Origin: Candidatus Bathyarchaeota archaeon
Lineage (GTDB): Archaea > Thermoproteota > Bathyarchaeia > Bathyarchaeales > Bathycorpusculaceae
Direction of reading: 5' to 3'
DNA: 64,000 nucleotides
Assembly (NCBI GenBank): GCA_026014485.1
Contig: JAOZIE010000023.1
Coordinates: 62,001-126,000, forward strand
Of the stretch, positions 8,975-16,841 are shown piece by piece (position 1 is the stretch's first letter; each line of letters starts with the position of its first letter). A program made the position numbers and the translations under genes. The notes under the pieces were generated by a model. That model ran no database searches and was not told the DNA's origin. It worked only from the letters and a program-made list of their open reading frames with translations.

Positions 8975-9367
8975 CTATTTGGTGCGGGTGATCTTCACTT
9001 TACCCAGAATCTGCCAGTACTCGATTTCTACGCCTGGCTCAAGCTTGCTCTTGAGATCCTCTTCATCTGGGAAAGGCGCATCCACGTACTCATACGTTTC
9101 CAAATCCATGATTTGAACGCCTGTTGGGTTAACTGAAAAGATTTGTCCAGCGCGCTTGTCGATTAAGGGGACTTCTGCGTTAGCGTCAACTGGTTTGACG
9201 AACTGCCTTTTTTGATCGTCGAATACGCCTATGGCGACTATTCGTGCTTTGGCGGCTCCGTGTTTTCCTGGTTTGGATTTGGTTATGTCCACGATTCTGC
9301 AGGGCTCACCTTCGATCATCATGTAGCCGCCGACGCGTAGTTCTCCAACGTCCATTGGTTTAGTCAT
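8975..9367 (-). CDS. eif5a: Translation factor aIF5A (hypusine-containing)
   Basis: The 130-residue protein has the aIF5A SH3-like N-terminal domain with the hypusination loop SKPGKHGAAKAR; the modified residue would be Lys35. An OB-fold C-terminal domain ends KLEPGVEIEYWQILGKVKI. aIF5A promotes peptide-bond formation at poly-proline stretches and needs deoxyhypusine synthase, not seen in this window. Its promoter is the ATATAT element at 9414-9422 shared with the divergent NAD kinase. Confidence 0.96.
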   Translation of the reverse strand: MTKPMDVGELRVGGYMMIEGEPCRIVDITKSKPGKHGAAKARIVAIGVFDDQKRQFVKPVDANAEVPLIDKRAGQIFSVNPTGVQIMDLETYEYVDAPFPDEEDLKSKLEPGVEIEYWQILGKVKITRTK

Positions 9368-9413
9368 ACTCTCACCGAATGTCTGTTAACTAACACCAAA
9401 TTTGAACAACACC

Positions 9414-9422
9414 CATATATAG
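9414..9422. promoter_or_regulatory. Near-palindromic TATA element between aIF5A and NAD kinase
   Basis: CATATATAG lies in the 91-base divergent gap. It is about 47 bases from the aIF5A start on the minus strand and about 40 bases from the NAD kinase TTG on the plus strand. Either direction would give a transcript start about 25 bases away and a short leader. One symmetrical TATA box may serve both genes. Confidence 0.5.
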
Positions 9423-9458
9423 ATTAAGGTATCGCTAATTACTCAACGGTGGAAAAGC

Positions 9459-10316
9459 TTGTTTAAAAGCGCCGGATTAGTCGCCCGCTACGATAAAAAA
9501 CAAGCGTTAAAGCTGGCTGACAACTTAGCGGAGTACCTGGCAGGTAAAGGCGTAGAGGTTTACCTTGAAGATACCCTGCGGGGAAGAGTCAAAAGCGCAG
9601 GGAAGCTGGTTCCGCTCAGAGACATGAAAACCGACTTTGTCATCGCTATAGGCGGAGACGGAACCATCCTCAGAACATGCATAACCCTTCCCAAACCTGA
9701 GCCGCCCATTTTAGCTGTAAACATGGGTGTCCGAGGTTTCCTCACTGAGGTCGCCCCAGAAGAGGCTTGCCAAGCGGTTGACAGAATCCTGAAAGGGGAC
9801 TTCAAAATCGAGAAGTGCTCCAAACTGTCCACGTTAGCCAACGGGGAACCGACCCCTGACGCATTAAACGATGTGGTTGTTTCAGGCGGGGAGCCATCAA
9901 AAATTCTTTATTTACAAATTTTCAAGGATGACCTGCCCATCGCGCAGTTGGAGGCAGACGGCGTAATCATATCAACCCCCACGGGGTCCACGGGGTACAC
10001 GCTTTCGGCGGGCGGACCAATAATTGATCCTGAAACAGACGCCATCGTTTTAACGCCAATTTGTTCGCTGACCACTTTTCGCTCTATGGTTTTCCGCGGA
10101 GACACAAAAATCAGGATAGAGTCTGTGAGACCCAAGGAAATGCTGGTTTTGGTGGATGGCGCTTATCGGCGGCTTTTGCCCAGCAAAAACCCAACTGTGA
10201 CTGTTTCGCAGTCAAAGAATGTAACTTCGTTCATCAGGTTCAAAGCCAACTTTTACACGCGGTTGGAGAGCAGGCTTCAGTTCAAAGGCTGCTTTGAGGA
10301 ACGGGATGAAAAATAG
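9459..10316 (+). CDS. nadK: NAD kinase (ATP-NAD kinase)
   Basis: The 285-residue protein carries the NAD kinase signatures GGDGTIL (65-71), the central DVVVSGGEPSK region, and the glycine-rich TPTGSTGYTLSAGGPI loop that binds NAD. It phosphorylates NAD to NADP in the cytosol. The start is TTG at 9459 with GGTGG just upstream (about 9448-9452) and a TATA element about 40 bases upstream; the sequence FKSAGLVARYDKKQALKLA that follows is a normal family N-terminus. Confidence 0.95.
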   Translation: MFKSAGLVARYDKKQALKLADNLAEYLAGKGVEVYLEDTLRGRVKSAGKLVPLRDMKTDFVIAIGGDGTILRTCITLPKPEPPILAVNMGVRGFLTEVAPEEACQAVDRILKGDFKIEKCSKLSTLANGEPTPDALNDVVVSGGEPSKILYLQIFKDDLPIAQLEADGVIISTPTGSTGYTLSAGGPIIDPETDAIVLTPICSLTTFRSMVFRGDTKIRIESVRPKEMLVLVDGAYRRLLPSKNPTVTVSQSKNVTSFIRFKANFYTRLESRLQFKGCFEERDEK

Positions 10317-10342
10317 AAAAAAGCACACCCCCTAAGCGCGTT

Positions 10343-10882
10343 ATGGTCTTGGATACATCTGCTTTCATTGCGGGTTTTGACCCCTTCACCATACGGGAAG
10401 AGCAAGTTGTTCCGCCCATGGTTGAGGAAGAAGTGAAAAGGAACGCCCTGACCATACTAAGATTTAACATGGCAGTTGAGAGTGGGCGACTAAAAATTTT
10501 TTCACCCTCTAAAGAAGCCACGGATAAAGCGGAGGCTTTTGCGGCTTCAGTTGGTGATTCGTTTTTCCTCTCACAGGCAGACATTCAAGTGCTTGCTTTG
10601 GCTTTGGAGATTAAAGAGAGAGGGGACTGCCCACAGATTGTGACGGACGATTACTCAATCCAGAACGTGGCTACAAAGCTAGGTATGGGGTTTGTTTCGC
10701 TGGCGACCTTTGGCATCCGCCGCCTGCTGAACTGGATCAGGTACTGCCCCGCATGCCACAGGACGTACCCCGCCAACTACAAAGGCAAAGAGTGTACGGT
10801 ATGCGGCACAAAACTAAAACGTAAACCGCAGCGGCAACGGGAAGCAGATTCACAGAAGGATAAGCAGAAGAATCAAAAATAA
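10343..10882 (+). CDS. nob1: rRNA maturation endonuclease Nob1 (PIN + zinc ribbon)
   Basis: The 179-residue protein opens with a PIN nuclease domain: VLDTSAFIAGF (catalytic Asp4), PPMVEEEVKRN, SQADIQVLALA and TDDYSIQNVA supply the acidic cluster. A C-terminal zinc ribbon with CPAC (about 134-137) and CTVCG (about 152) follows. Nob1 cleaves the 3' end of pre-16S rRNA. The basic tail overlaps the end of the convergent DUF2070 gene by 33 bases, so the last dozen residues of both products are coded on opposite strands of the same DNA. Confidence 0.92.
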   Translation: MVLDTSAFIAGFDPFTIREEQVVPPMVEEEVKRNALTILRFNMAVESGRLKIFSPSKEATDKAEAFAASVGDSFFLSQADIQVLALALEIKERGDCPQIVTDDYSIQNVATKLGMGFVSLATFGIRRLLNWIRYCPACHRTYPANYKGKECTVCGTKLKRKPQRQREADSQKDKQKNQK

Positions 10883-12667
10883 GCCTTCCAACCCAAATAT
10901 CGGCACAACTATCCGTTTTGCTTTCTGGATGGATTTATCCACAAGAACAGTCATGAATTCTAGGCATTCGCCTCCGATAACTCTGACTTTGGGAACCACG
11001 ATGCGTTGGCAGGTTGCCATGCAACTTTCGAGGTTGCTCGCCGCCGCCGTGGCTACATTTGTGATGTGCCCGATTAGGGTAGTTTGGTCCATGGCTTCGC
11101 CGACTGGGTGATAACCTCGTCGCCCAAGCACCACTGCGCTGACAGCGTGGGTATCGGTTGTGAAGACCTCGCTTTCATCAAAGCCAGCCGAAGCAAGGGC
11201 AGCAATTATTTTTTCCCGCAACCCCGTGACCATGTTGTTGCCGTCTATGACGACGTAAGCGGTTTTCTGGTTGCCGACTTTGACAACGATTGCGGTGATT
11301 CCACCTGTGCCCATGCCGTCTTTAAGGGTGAATTCTGTAGGGTAAACCGTAGAAGCACCTACTTCAAATAATGAAGCATCCTGCGAGGCAGCCTTCTTGA
11401 GGCATTTTGCAGCTACGTTTCTGAGCGTATCCAAAGACGCTTCGATTTCGTTGCTTTCCGTCAAGCTGTTGTGGGCGTTGACTACCAAGACATCCAACCC
11501 TAGTTTGCTGGCTTCCTCGCTGACGAGGGCGCCAAGCTCCTGAGGCAAATCCTCTGTTGTTTTCGGAGCTAGAGTGAAGGAGAGGAAAGCGGTTTTCCCA
11601 AAGACTTGGCATGAAGCGGAAACGAAACCTTCGGAAACCATGACAAACGGCGTTGCTTTGCCGATTGTTCCCTGCGTTTTTGCGGACGCCAAAATGTGGT
11701 CGATTATTTTGTGGTTTTGGGCTTGGGACGCCGCATCCAGTTCGTGACCAAGAAGCCCCAGAGGCACACAGGCGTTGCCCCCGTATTCTTTTTCGAATTC
11801 GCTTTTAAGCAGAGAAGGCAGCAGGCTGCTTCCGATGTTTTTGAAGGGACCCGGATGCACAAGGGGCACAATTACGGCAGCTTTGGGTTTTGAAGAATCG
11901 AACTTGAGGAAGGAAACCTCAACGTCTGTTTCACCGCCCATTTTCTCCAAGTATCCTTCTAATGGAGCGTTAAGCGCCGCGACCCAGTTGAGCATAAACG
12001 CCTTGAAAAGCGACATTGAAGGCACCCCGTAGGTTTTCTGTCCAATCTGATCTATAATGCGGACGAATATGAAAGCAAAACCGCAGGCGATAAACGGCGC
12101 AACGGTTATAAACGGCACAAAAGCTGCAGATGCAACGTTAAGCGTAGTCCAATAAACCGTGAAGGGCGCGATGCATGCGAACGGGGGGAGTATTATGGCA
12201 GCTAACCGCCGTGGAAAGCTAGCCGATGAAACCGAAAGAAACACAACAGTTCGCAGTGTTAGCAGGGCAGAGAAACCCAAGAGGCAGAGGTCAACCCACC
12301 AGACTAAGCCAAGCGTGGAGCCTAAAGCGGCGCCGATGAGGAGAAAGAAAAGCCAGAATACCCAACTGAAAAGAGAAACCGCCAAGGTTCTTCTGAGCGT
12401 GAATATTATGTCCTTAAGAGCCACATAGCTGAGGAAAAAATCAACGGTGAAGTTAACGGCGAAGAGAGCCACACCCAGAAACAGCCCACCAGACAACCCT
12501 TCCAGTGAAGGAAACAACGCCACTGAAGAGACACCTGCAAAAACGCAAAGGACGAACAGGGCAACTATGGTTGCCTTTTGGGACGGCAAAAAGAACAGTG
12601 ATCTGTAGTGCCTTTGCGCTTTGTTTATCGACTGATTTAGCGCGCCGTCTGTTGCCACAACCATCAC
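10850..12667 (-). CDS. DUF2070 family multi-pass membrane protein
   Basis: The 605-residue protein has an N-terminal membrane half with about six to seven helices (about 30-225), then a large soluble part with HPGPFKNIGSSLLPSLL, GLLGHELDAASQAQNHK and VVNAHNSLTESNE, and a C-terminal hydrophobic tail (FGLEGLFLILLLILL). These are hallmarks of DUF2070, an archaeal family of unknown function; the conserved His/Asp/Asn positions in the soluble half look enzyme-like but no reaction is established. A TTTTAATAGG TATA candidate lies at about 12699-12708. Its 3' end overlaps Nob1. Confidence 0.85.
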   Translation of the reverse strand: MMVVATDGALNQSINKAQRHYRSLFFLPSQKATIVALFVLCVFAGVSSVALFPSLEGLSGGLFLGVALFAVNFTVDFFLSYVALKDIIFTLRRTLAVSLFSWVFWLFFLLIGAALGSTLGLVWWVDLCLLGFSALLTLRTVVFLSVSSASFPRRLAAIILPPFACIAPFTVYWTTLNVASAAFVPFITVAPFIACGFAFIFVRIIDQIGQKTYGVPSMSLFKAFMLNWVAALNAPLEGYLEKMGGETDVEVSFLKFDSSKPKAAVIVPLVHPGPFKNIGSSLLPSLLKSEFEKEYGGNACVPLGLLGHELDAASQAQNHKIIDHILASAKTQGTIGKATPFVMVSEGFVSASCQVFGKTAFLSFTLAPKTTEDLPQELGALVSEEASKLGLDVLVVNAHNSLTESNEIEASLDTLRNVAAKCLKKAASQDASLFEVGASTVYPTEFTLKDGMGTGGITAIVVKVGNQKTAYVVIDGNNMVTGLREKIIAALASAGFDESEVFTTDTHAVSAVVLGRRGYHPVGEAMDQTTLIGHITNVATAAASNLESCMATCQRIVVPKVRVIGGECLEFMTVLVDKSIQKAKRIVVPIFGLEGLFLILLLILL

Positions 12668-12801
12668 CTTATGATGAATTCACTATGAGGGAACATATGC
12701 CTATTAAAAGCTAGCCAAGTCGAATCAACTGGCTATGGAGAAGCAGAGTCAGCAGTTGCAGTTACGCGTTAACTTTTTAAGTGCAGCTCAGGAAAGATAA
12801 A

Positions 12802-14055
12802 ATGGTATTTTTACAGCGAGTTTTGGAGGCACAGAGGCAGAATACTTCAATCAAGAAAGGAAGTTTACGGGTTTTGAGGCAGCGAATCATAATCACGATA
12901 GTGGTTTCGGTGCTTGTGCTCGCGTTACTGTTGTCGCTGATAACCGTCAACTTGTTCTCGGAGAAGGCAATAGCCGCTCCTGATGTTTACTTTGGTGTGG
13001 ATGTCGGGTTCGGGGATGAATACGACGTTTACCGAGTTGCAGATGCTGTGGAGGGCTACGCCAACTTGATAATAATCGGGTCCTTGGCGGTGACCACCGA
13101 TACGGCTGTATTGACAAGAGTTTGCGATTATCTTTACGCAAAAGGGTTCAGTTTCATCATCTACATCGGGTTTGGTCCACAGGCGCCAGAGGGTCCCGAC
13201 AGAGACTTCTTCAGCACCACGGCGGTGCGGTGGGGCGACCAGCTTTTGGGAGCCTACATATTTGATGAACCAGGAGGCAAACAGCTTGATTACTCTCCTG
13301 GAAGCATCCATTACGTTGACAAGCCAGTTAAAGAGGCAGTCAACGTCACAGATGCCGCACAGCAGTTTTTCGCCGCCGTGAACGTTGCATTGGTAAACAT
13401 AACTGGTCCAATGTACTATAATGAGCCTAACCTGAGGGTTTTCACCTCTGACTATGCGCTTTATTGGTTCGATTATATTGCGGGGTACAACGTGGTTCTT
13501 GGGGAGTTCGTGGGAAATCAAAGCAGGCAGTTGGCGGCAGCGCTCTGTCGCGGAGCAGCAAACGCTCAGCACATGGAATGGGGAATTACCATCACGTGGA
13601 AATATAATCAAGCGCCGTTTCTGGAGGATGCTGCCCAACTCTACGATGACATGGTGCTTGCCTACGAGAATGGTGCCCAATACATTGTGGTTTTCAACTC
13701 GCCCGACAACCAATCGGCAACAACCGAATTGGGGATTTTGACACCTGAGCATCTTGACGCCATGCGGCAGTTCTGGGACTACGCCAGCATACACCCTCGA
13801 ACTGAAGGGAAAACCGTGGATACGGCGTATGTTTTACCCAGCGACTTTGGAATTGGCTTCCGCGGAACAGAAGAAGCCATTTGGGGTCTGTGGCCTTCGA
13901 ACGCGACGGCGGTTAAAATCGAGAGGGAATCAAACAGCCTAATCGACCAGTACGGTACAGACTTGGACATTGTGTACGAAACGTTATGCGACGGCTTTCC
14001 AGTCAGGTTGATGTACGACAGACTGATTTTCTGGAACGGCACCGTAATCGGGTAG
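12802..14055 (+). CDS. Membrane-anchored extracellular protein, possibly TIM-barrel hydrolase-like
   Basis: I place the start at ATG 12802, not GTG 12781, because the TATA-like CTTTTTAA ends at 12780 and transcription would begin near 12800. The product (417 residues) has one N-terminal anchor (IIITIVVSVLVLALLLSLIT) and an outward domain of about 370 residues. Alternating strand/helix segments such as ANLIIIGSLAV, FSFIIYIGFGP, GAYIFDEPGGKQ, VVLGEFVGNQ and AQYIVVFNSPDNQ suggest a (beta/alpha)8 barrel like those of glycoside hydrolases, with FDEP a possible acidic catalytic site. Several NxT/S sequons would allow N-glycosylation. I do not recognise the exact family. Confidence 0.7.
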   Translation: MVFLQRVLEAQRQNTSIKKGSLRVLRQRIIITIVVSVLVLALLLSLITVNLFSEKAIAAPDVYFGVDVGFGDEYDVYRVADAVEGYANLIIIGSLAVTTDTAVLTRVCDYLYAKGFSFIIYIGFGPQAPEGPDRDFFSTTAVRWGDQLLGAYIFDEPGGKQLDYSPGSIHYVDKPVKEAVNVTDAAQQFFAAVNVALVNITGPMYYNEPNLRVFTSDYALYWFDYIAGYNVVLGEFVGNQSRQLAAALCRGAANAQHMEWGITITWKYNQAPFLEDAAQLYDDMVLAYENGAQYIVVFNSPDNQSATTELGILTPEHLDAMRQFWDYASIHPRTEGKTVDTAYVLPSDFGIGFRGTEEAIWGLWPSNATAVKIERESNSLIDQYGTDLDIVYETLCDGFPVRLMYDRLIFWNGTVIG

Positions 14056-14057
14056 CC

Positions 14058-15032
14058 CTAACTCTGAAAAGCCACAGCGCCGTCGACTGCCTTTGCGAAC
14101 TGCCTCAAACCAGTTGTGTCGGGCAGGTCCATGAACAGAAGCATAAACTGCGTCACACCCAAATCCAAGTAAGGCTGCAGCATACTGGGGATAGCATCAG
14201 AAGTTCCCACAAAATTGTCTCTCTCGAAATCTACTCGGCTCTGCGCAACAGGCTTGAGTTGTTGGATGCTTTTTTCGAGTGCGGTCTGGTTTTGCCTAAC
14301 CAAGATTTGCCCCGTTGGCCAGCATGCCTTTTCTATGCTGCTGAAATCTCTGCCCACGGAGGTACAGTGGCTCTGTAGGACCTGCAGCTTGTGTCGGTAC
14401 AGGTCAAGGGTTGGTTGGTAACCGAAGTCGAATCTGTCAGCGTATTTCGCCGTCACTTTGAGAAGGTACTTCTCGCCGCTGCCTCCAACTATTATAGGCG
14501 GGTGCGGCTTCTGGATGAGTTTAGGCTCGCAAACGGCGCCCTCAATTCGGTAATGCTGCCCCGTAAAAGTTGCTTTTCCGTCACACCAAAGTTTTCTGAT
14601 TATCTCTAAGGATTCCGCAAGCCGCTGCACCCGCACCCTAGCCGCGGAAAAGGGGAAGCCGTAGGCTGCGTGTTCGTCTTCTTGGATGCCTGCTCCTAAC
14701 CCGAACTCTAACCTTCCGCCTGAAACTATGTCTAATGTTGCGGCCATCTTGGCGAGTAGCGCGGGGTTCCTGAAACCGTTGGAGGTCACCATGGTTCCCA
14801 AACGGATCCGTTTTGTTGAAACTGCTAACGCTGAAAGGGTGGTCCAGCATTCCAGTATCGGCATGTAGCCAAACATCAGGTGGTCGTCAAGCCACGCTGA
14901 ATGGTAGCCTAGCCGTTCGCATTCGCAGACTACATGTTGCAGTTTTCTAAACAGGGATGCAGGAGTTGCTTCGTCTTTGAAGGCGTAGAAAGGAAGGAAT
15001 ACCCCAAATTTTGCTTTGCCCAATCTAGTCAC
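14058..15032 (-). CDS. LLM-class (luciferase-like) flavin/F420-dependent oxidoreductase
   Basis: The 324-residue protein is a luciferase-like monooxygenase family TIM barrel: KFGVFLPFY at the N-terminus, LGYHSAWLDDH, KRIRLGTMVTSNGFRNPALLAKMAATLD, GGRLEFGLGAG and KPHPPIIVGGSGEKYLLKVTAKYADRFDF. In archaea such enzymes usually use coenzyme F420. The substrate cannot be told. It ends 2 bases from the stop of the convergent secreted-protein gene and has no operon partners. Confidence 0.88.
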   Translation of the reverse strand: MTRLGKAKFGVFLPFYAFKDEATPASLFRKLQHVVCECERLGYHSAWLDDHLMFGYMPILECWTTLSALAVSTKRIRLGTMVTSNGFRNPALLAKMAATLDIVSGGRLEFGLGAGIQEDEHAAYGFPFSAARVRVQRLAESLEIIRKLWCDGKATFTGQHYRIEGAVCEPKLIQKPHPPIIVGGSGEKYLLKVTAKYADRFDFGYQPTLDLYRHKLQVLQSHCTSVGRDFSSIEKACWPTGQILVRQNQTALEKSIQQLKPVAQSRVDFERDNFVGTSDAIPSMLQPYLDLGVTQFMLLFMDLPDTTGLRQFAKAVDGAVAFQS

Positions 15033-15490
15033 GCTTCTTGTTCGCAGTTACTTTGTTGTTTGCCAATAAAGAAGTTGCCGTAAAACCAAAAAGGATAGAC
15101 AAGTCAATTGTAAATCAAAAAACAACCATTTTAAATAAAAAATATAGTAAAACTTGGTTTTCAAAACAGTTCAAAATCTAATTTCTTCCACAGTTAAGGA
15201 ATATTGGTAATGCATTAAGAAGGGCAAATAACGATTAAATGAAAAGAATTGAAAGAGTGCAACAATCTGAACAGGCACCGTTAAGGAAGCAGAAAGAGAC
15301 CCAACAGAGGAGTCTTAGGCAGGTCTCTCAAACAAGACACGCTTACAGCTTACGGTTGTTAAACAGGAAATAACCATTGGCAAAGCCTGAAAACACCGTG
15401 AAATTTGTTAGAGGTGAAGCGGGCAGCTGAGGTTGGAAGGAGAAACTGTTTTATCTGTAAAGCTCATATAGTAGTCGTCTTGCGAATGCT
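15033..15490. other. 458-base intergenic stretch, no supported gene
   Basis: AT-rich sequence between the LLM oxidoreductase and the Sm-like gene. TTTTAAATAAAAAATATAG near 15130-15148 could hold the minus-strand promoter of the oxidoreductase. A 44-codon basic reading frame (15239-15373, starting MKRIERVQQSEQ) lacks a good ribosome-binding site and I do not call it. ATATAG at about 15466-15471 is a TATA candidate for the gene at 15491, which would then be nearly leaderless. Confidence 0.4.
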
Positions 15491-15787
15491 ATGCCAGAGC
15501 AAGAATTGCCCCCATCCATATTTCATATGTTGGAAAGAAATGTGGGCAAAAAAATCAGAGTCATTTTAGACCCTACGTACGGCTTCGACGGCACGTTAGT
15601 CGCTGTAACTGGCGAGCCAGCAGGAATTTGGCTTTCCGACGCAGAGGCAATCGTTTTGAGGTCGACTATGGCGCAGCCGATTCCTCAGGTAGCTAGCAGA
15701 GAAGAAAGAAGCGAAATTTTCCTAAACCTACAGTCAGTCCAAAGGCTAGAAGTGCTACACTCGTCACCTTCAAGACGAGAGAAATAA
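15491..15787 (+). CDS. Sm-like (LSm fold) small protein
   Basis: The 98-residue product reads like an Sm1-Sm2 protein: an N-terminal helix (PPSIFHMLERNVGK), then strands KIRVILDPTYGFDGTLVAVTG and AGIWLSDAEAIVL, a linker, and a late strand SEIFLNLQSVQRLEVL. LSm proteins form ring oligomers that bind U-rich RNA. It is divergent enough from canonical archaeal Sm1/Sm2 that I infer the fold only. A TATA-like ATATAG about 25 bases upstream suggests a leaderless transcript. Confidence 0.6.
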   Translation: MPEQELPPSIFHMLERNVGKKIRVILDPTYGFDGTLVAVTGEPAGIWLSDAEAIVLRSTMAQPIPQVASREERSEIFLNLQSVQRLEVLHSSPSRREK

Positions 15788-15795
15788 AGGCGAAA

Positions 15796-15960
15796 TTAGA
15801 AGATTTTAGCCAGAACTGAAACCACAATTAAGCCAACAGACAGAACCATGAGAATTTCAGGCCTAATTTTTATACCTTCGGTTTCTTCCTCAAAGAATCG
15901 AAGCAGCCCTGCGCTTGCGGCGGGCATTGGACCTTGATTGTCTTTTCGTTTTCGACTCAC
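15796..15960 (-). CDS. secG: Preprotein translocase subunit Sec61-beta (SecG homologue)
   Basis: A 54-residue protein with the archaeal Sec61-beta signature: a basic start (SRKRKDNQ), PMPAASAGLLRFFEEETEGIKI, then one C-terminal membrane helix (LMVLSVGLIVVSVLAKIF). It is the small stabilising subunit of the SecYEbeta channel. A longer frame to 15999 exists, but I choose GTG at 15960: it has GAGG just upstream, a minus-strand TATA candidate (ATTAAATAA, about 15996-16006) at the right distance, and it gives the family's normal length. Confidence 0.85.
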   Translation of the reverse strand: MSRKRKDNQGPMPAASAGLLRFFEEETEGIKIRPEILMVLSVGLIVVSVLAKIF

Positions 15961-16244
15961 ATCTGCTGCCTCATCGATAGAAGCAATACAGCAATTCATT
16001 ATTTAATGTTGTGCCAAACAGCCTCGAAAAAAGAGCGGTCTATTAATCCAGAGCAACGTCGAAGTTGCGGTCGCTACAGGGCTAACTGCGCAAACGGGAA
16101 AAGGAGGCAGATTCGCGACGTATACAAAAGCATCAACAAAACACAGTAAAACTAGCACATCATTGCCCCTTCTCGCCGCGTTTGTTCTACGCAAACAAGT
16201 TTAAGGCTCTTCAAGCGTACTAACAGCAGATAAGGTGAACATGT

Positions 16245-16532
16245 GTGCATATAACTGAGTTCCAAGAAATGATGAAATACCTGTACTTTCACAGAGACAG
16301 CGAACGGGGAGTGAAAGGAACCTTCGAGTGGTTGACGGACGAAGTTGAAGAGTTGGGAGAAGCCCTTCAGGGAGAAGATAAGGAAGCAACCGAAAAAGAG
16401 TTCGCTGATGTCATAGCTTGGCTGTCGTCGCTAGCCAATTTGCTGGGCATCGATTTGGAGAAAGCAGCACTAAACAAGTACCCGCACCTGTGCCCGAAAT
16501 GCAAAAAAGCACCTTGCGAATGCACCTTTTAA
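16245..16532 (+). CDS. MazG-like nucleotide pyrophosphohydrolase
   Basis: The 95-residue protein has the all-alpha NTP pyrophosphatase motif: EVEELGEALQ (ExxE) and EKEFADVIAWLSSLANLLGID (ExxD), which bind Mg2+ and cleave nucleoside triphosphates to monophosphates. The C-terminus adds CPKCKKAPCEC, a likely small zinc knuckle. I use GTG at 16245 (MHITEFQEMMKYLYFHRD), matching archaeal relatives. Substrate unknown; house-cleaning of non-canonical nucleotides is the usual role. Confidence 0.85.
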   Translation: MHITEFQEMMKYLYFHRDSERGVKGTFEWLTDEVEELGEALQGEDKEATEKEFADVIAWLSSLANLLGIDLEKAALNKYPHLCPKCKKAPCECTF

Positions 16533-16841
16533 GAAACCAGACGCTCCTGGCCCAGCCCCGTTAAGAGCCAGACTCTTGGCCGTTTTCCTTTGCAGCAAAC
16601 CGTTTTCGCTACCTCCAGAAGCCGCAGATGATGAAGAACCACCGCATAGGACAGCTTGGTGTTACGGGCGACTGTTCCTGCGCTGGCGGGTTGCGTTTCC
16701 AAGACAGTTAGGATTTTGGTTCTAGCTTTTAACCCGCTTTTTACGTTCTTTATATGGTGCAGGAAAGCTTTTGGATGGTAAGCGTTTTTTATGCTTGGAC
16801 ACCTGCAAGTACATTAGCGGTTTATGCTGAAAAGCTTTAGC
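16533..16841. other. Convergent intergenic stretch, no supported gene
   Basis: These 309 bases separate the 3' ends of MazG and PolD large subunit. AAGAG-CCAGA-CTCTT (about 16564-16578) is a small hairpin that could help end the MazG transcript. TTTATATGG near 16750 looks like a plus-strand TATA box but no reading frame or clear RNA follows. The ATGATGA near 16628 resembles a C box but lacks a partner D box. Confidence 0.35.

Noticed and set aside
12925-13794. Long minus-strand reading frame (289 codons) opposite the secreted protein
   Set aside because: Low-complexity, unlike any family; the plus-strand frame has signal anchor, promoter spacing and coherent secondary structure.
14058-14378. 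Plus-strand frame (13986-14378) overlapping the LLM oxidoreductase
   Set aside because: Antisense shadow of a clear luciferase-like gene.
15239-15373. 44-codon basic frame in the gap before the Sm-like gene
   Set aside because: Weak ribosome-binding signal, no promoter at the right distance, no recognisable pattern.
16620-16700. Possible C/D box RNA (ATGATGA box)
   Set aside because: No matching CTGA D box at the expected distance and no terminal stem.
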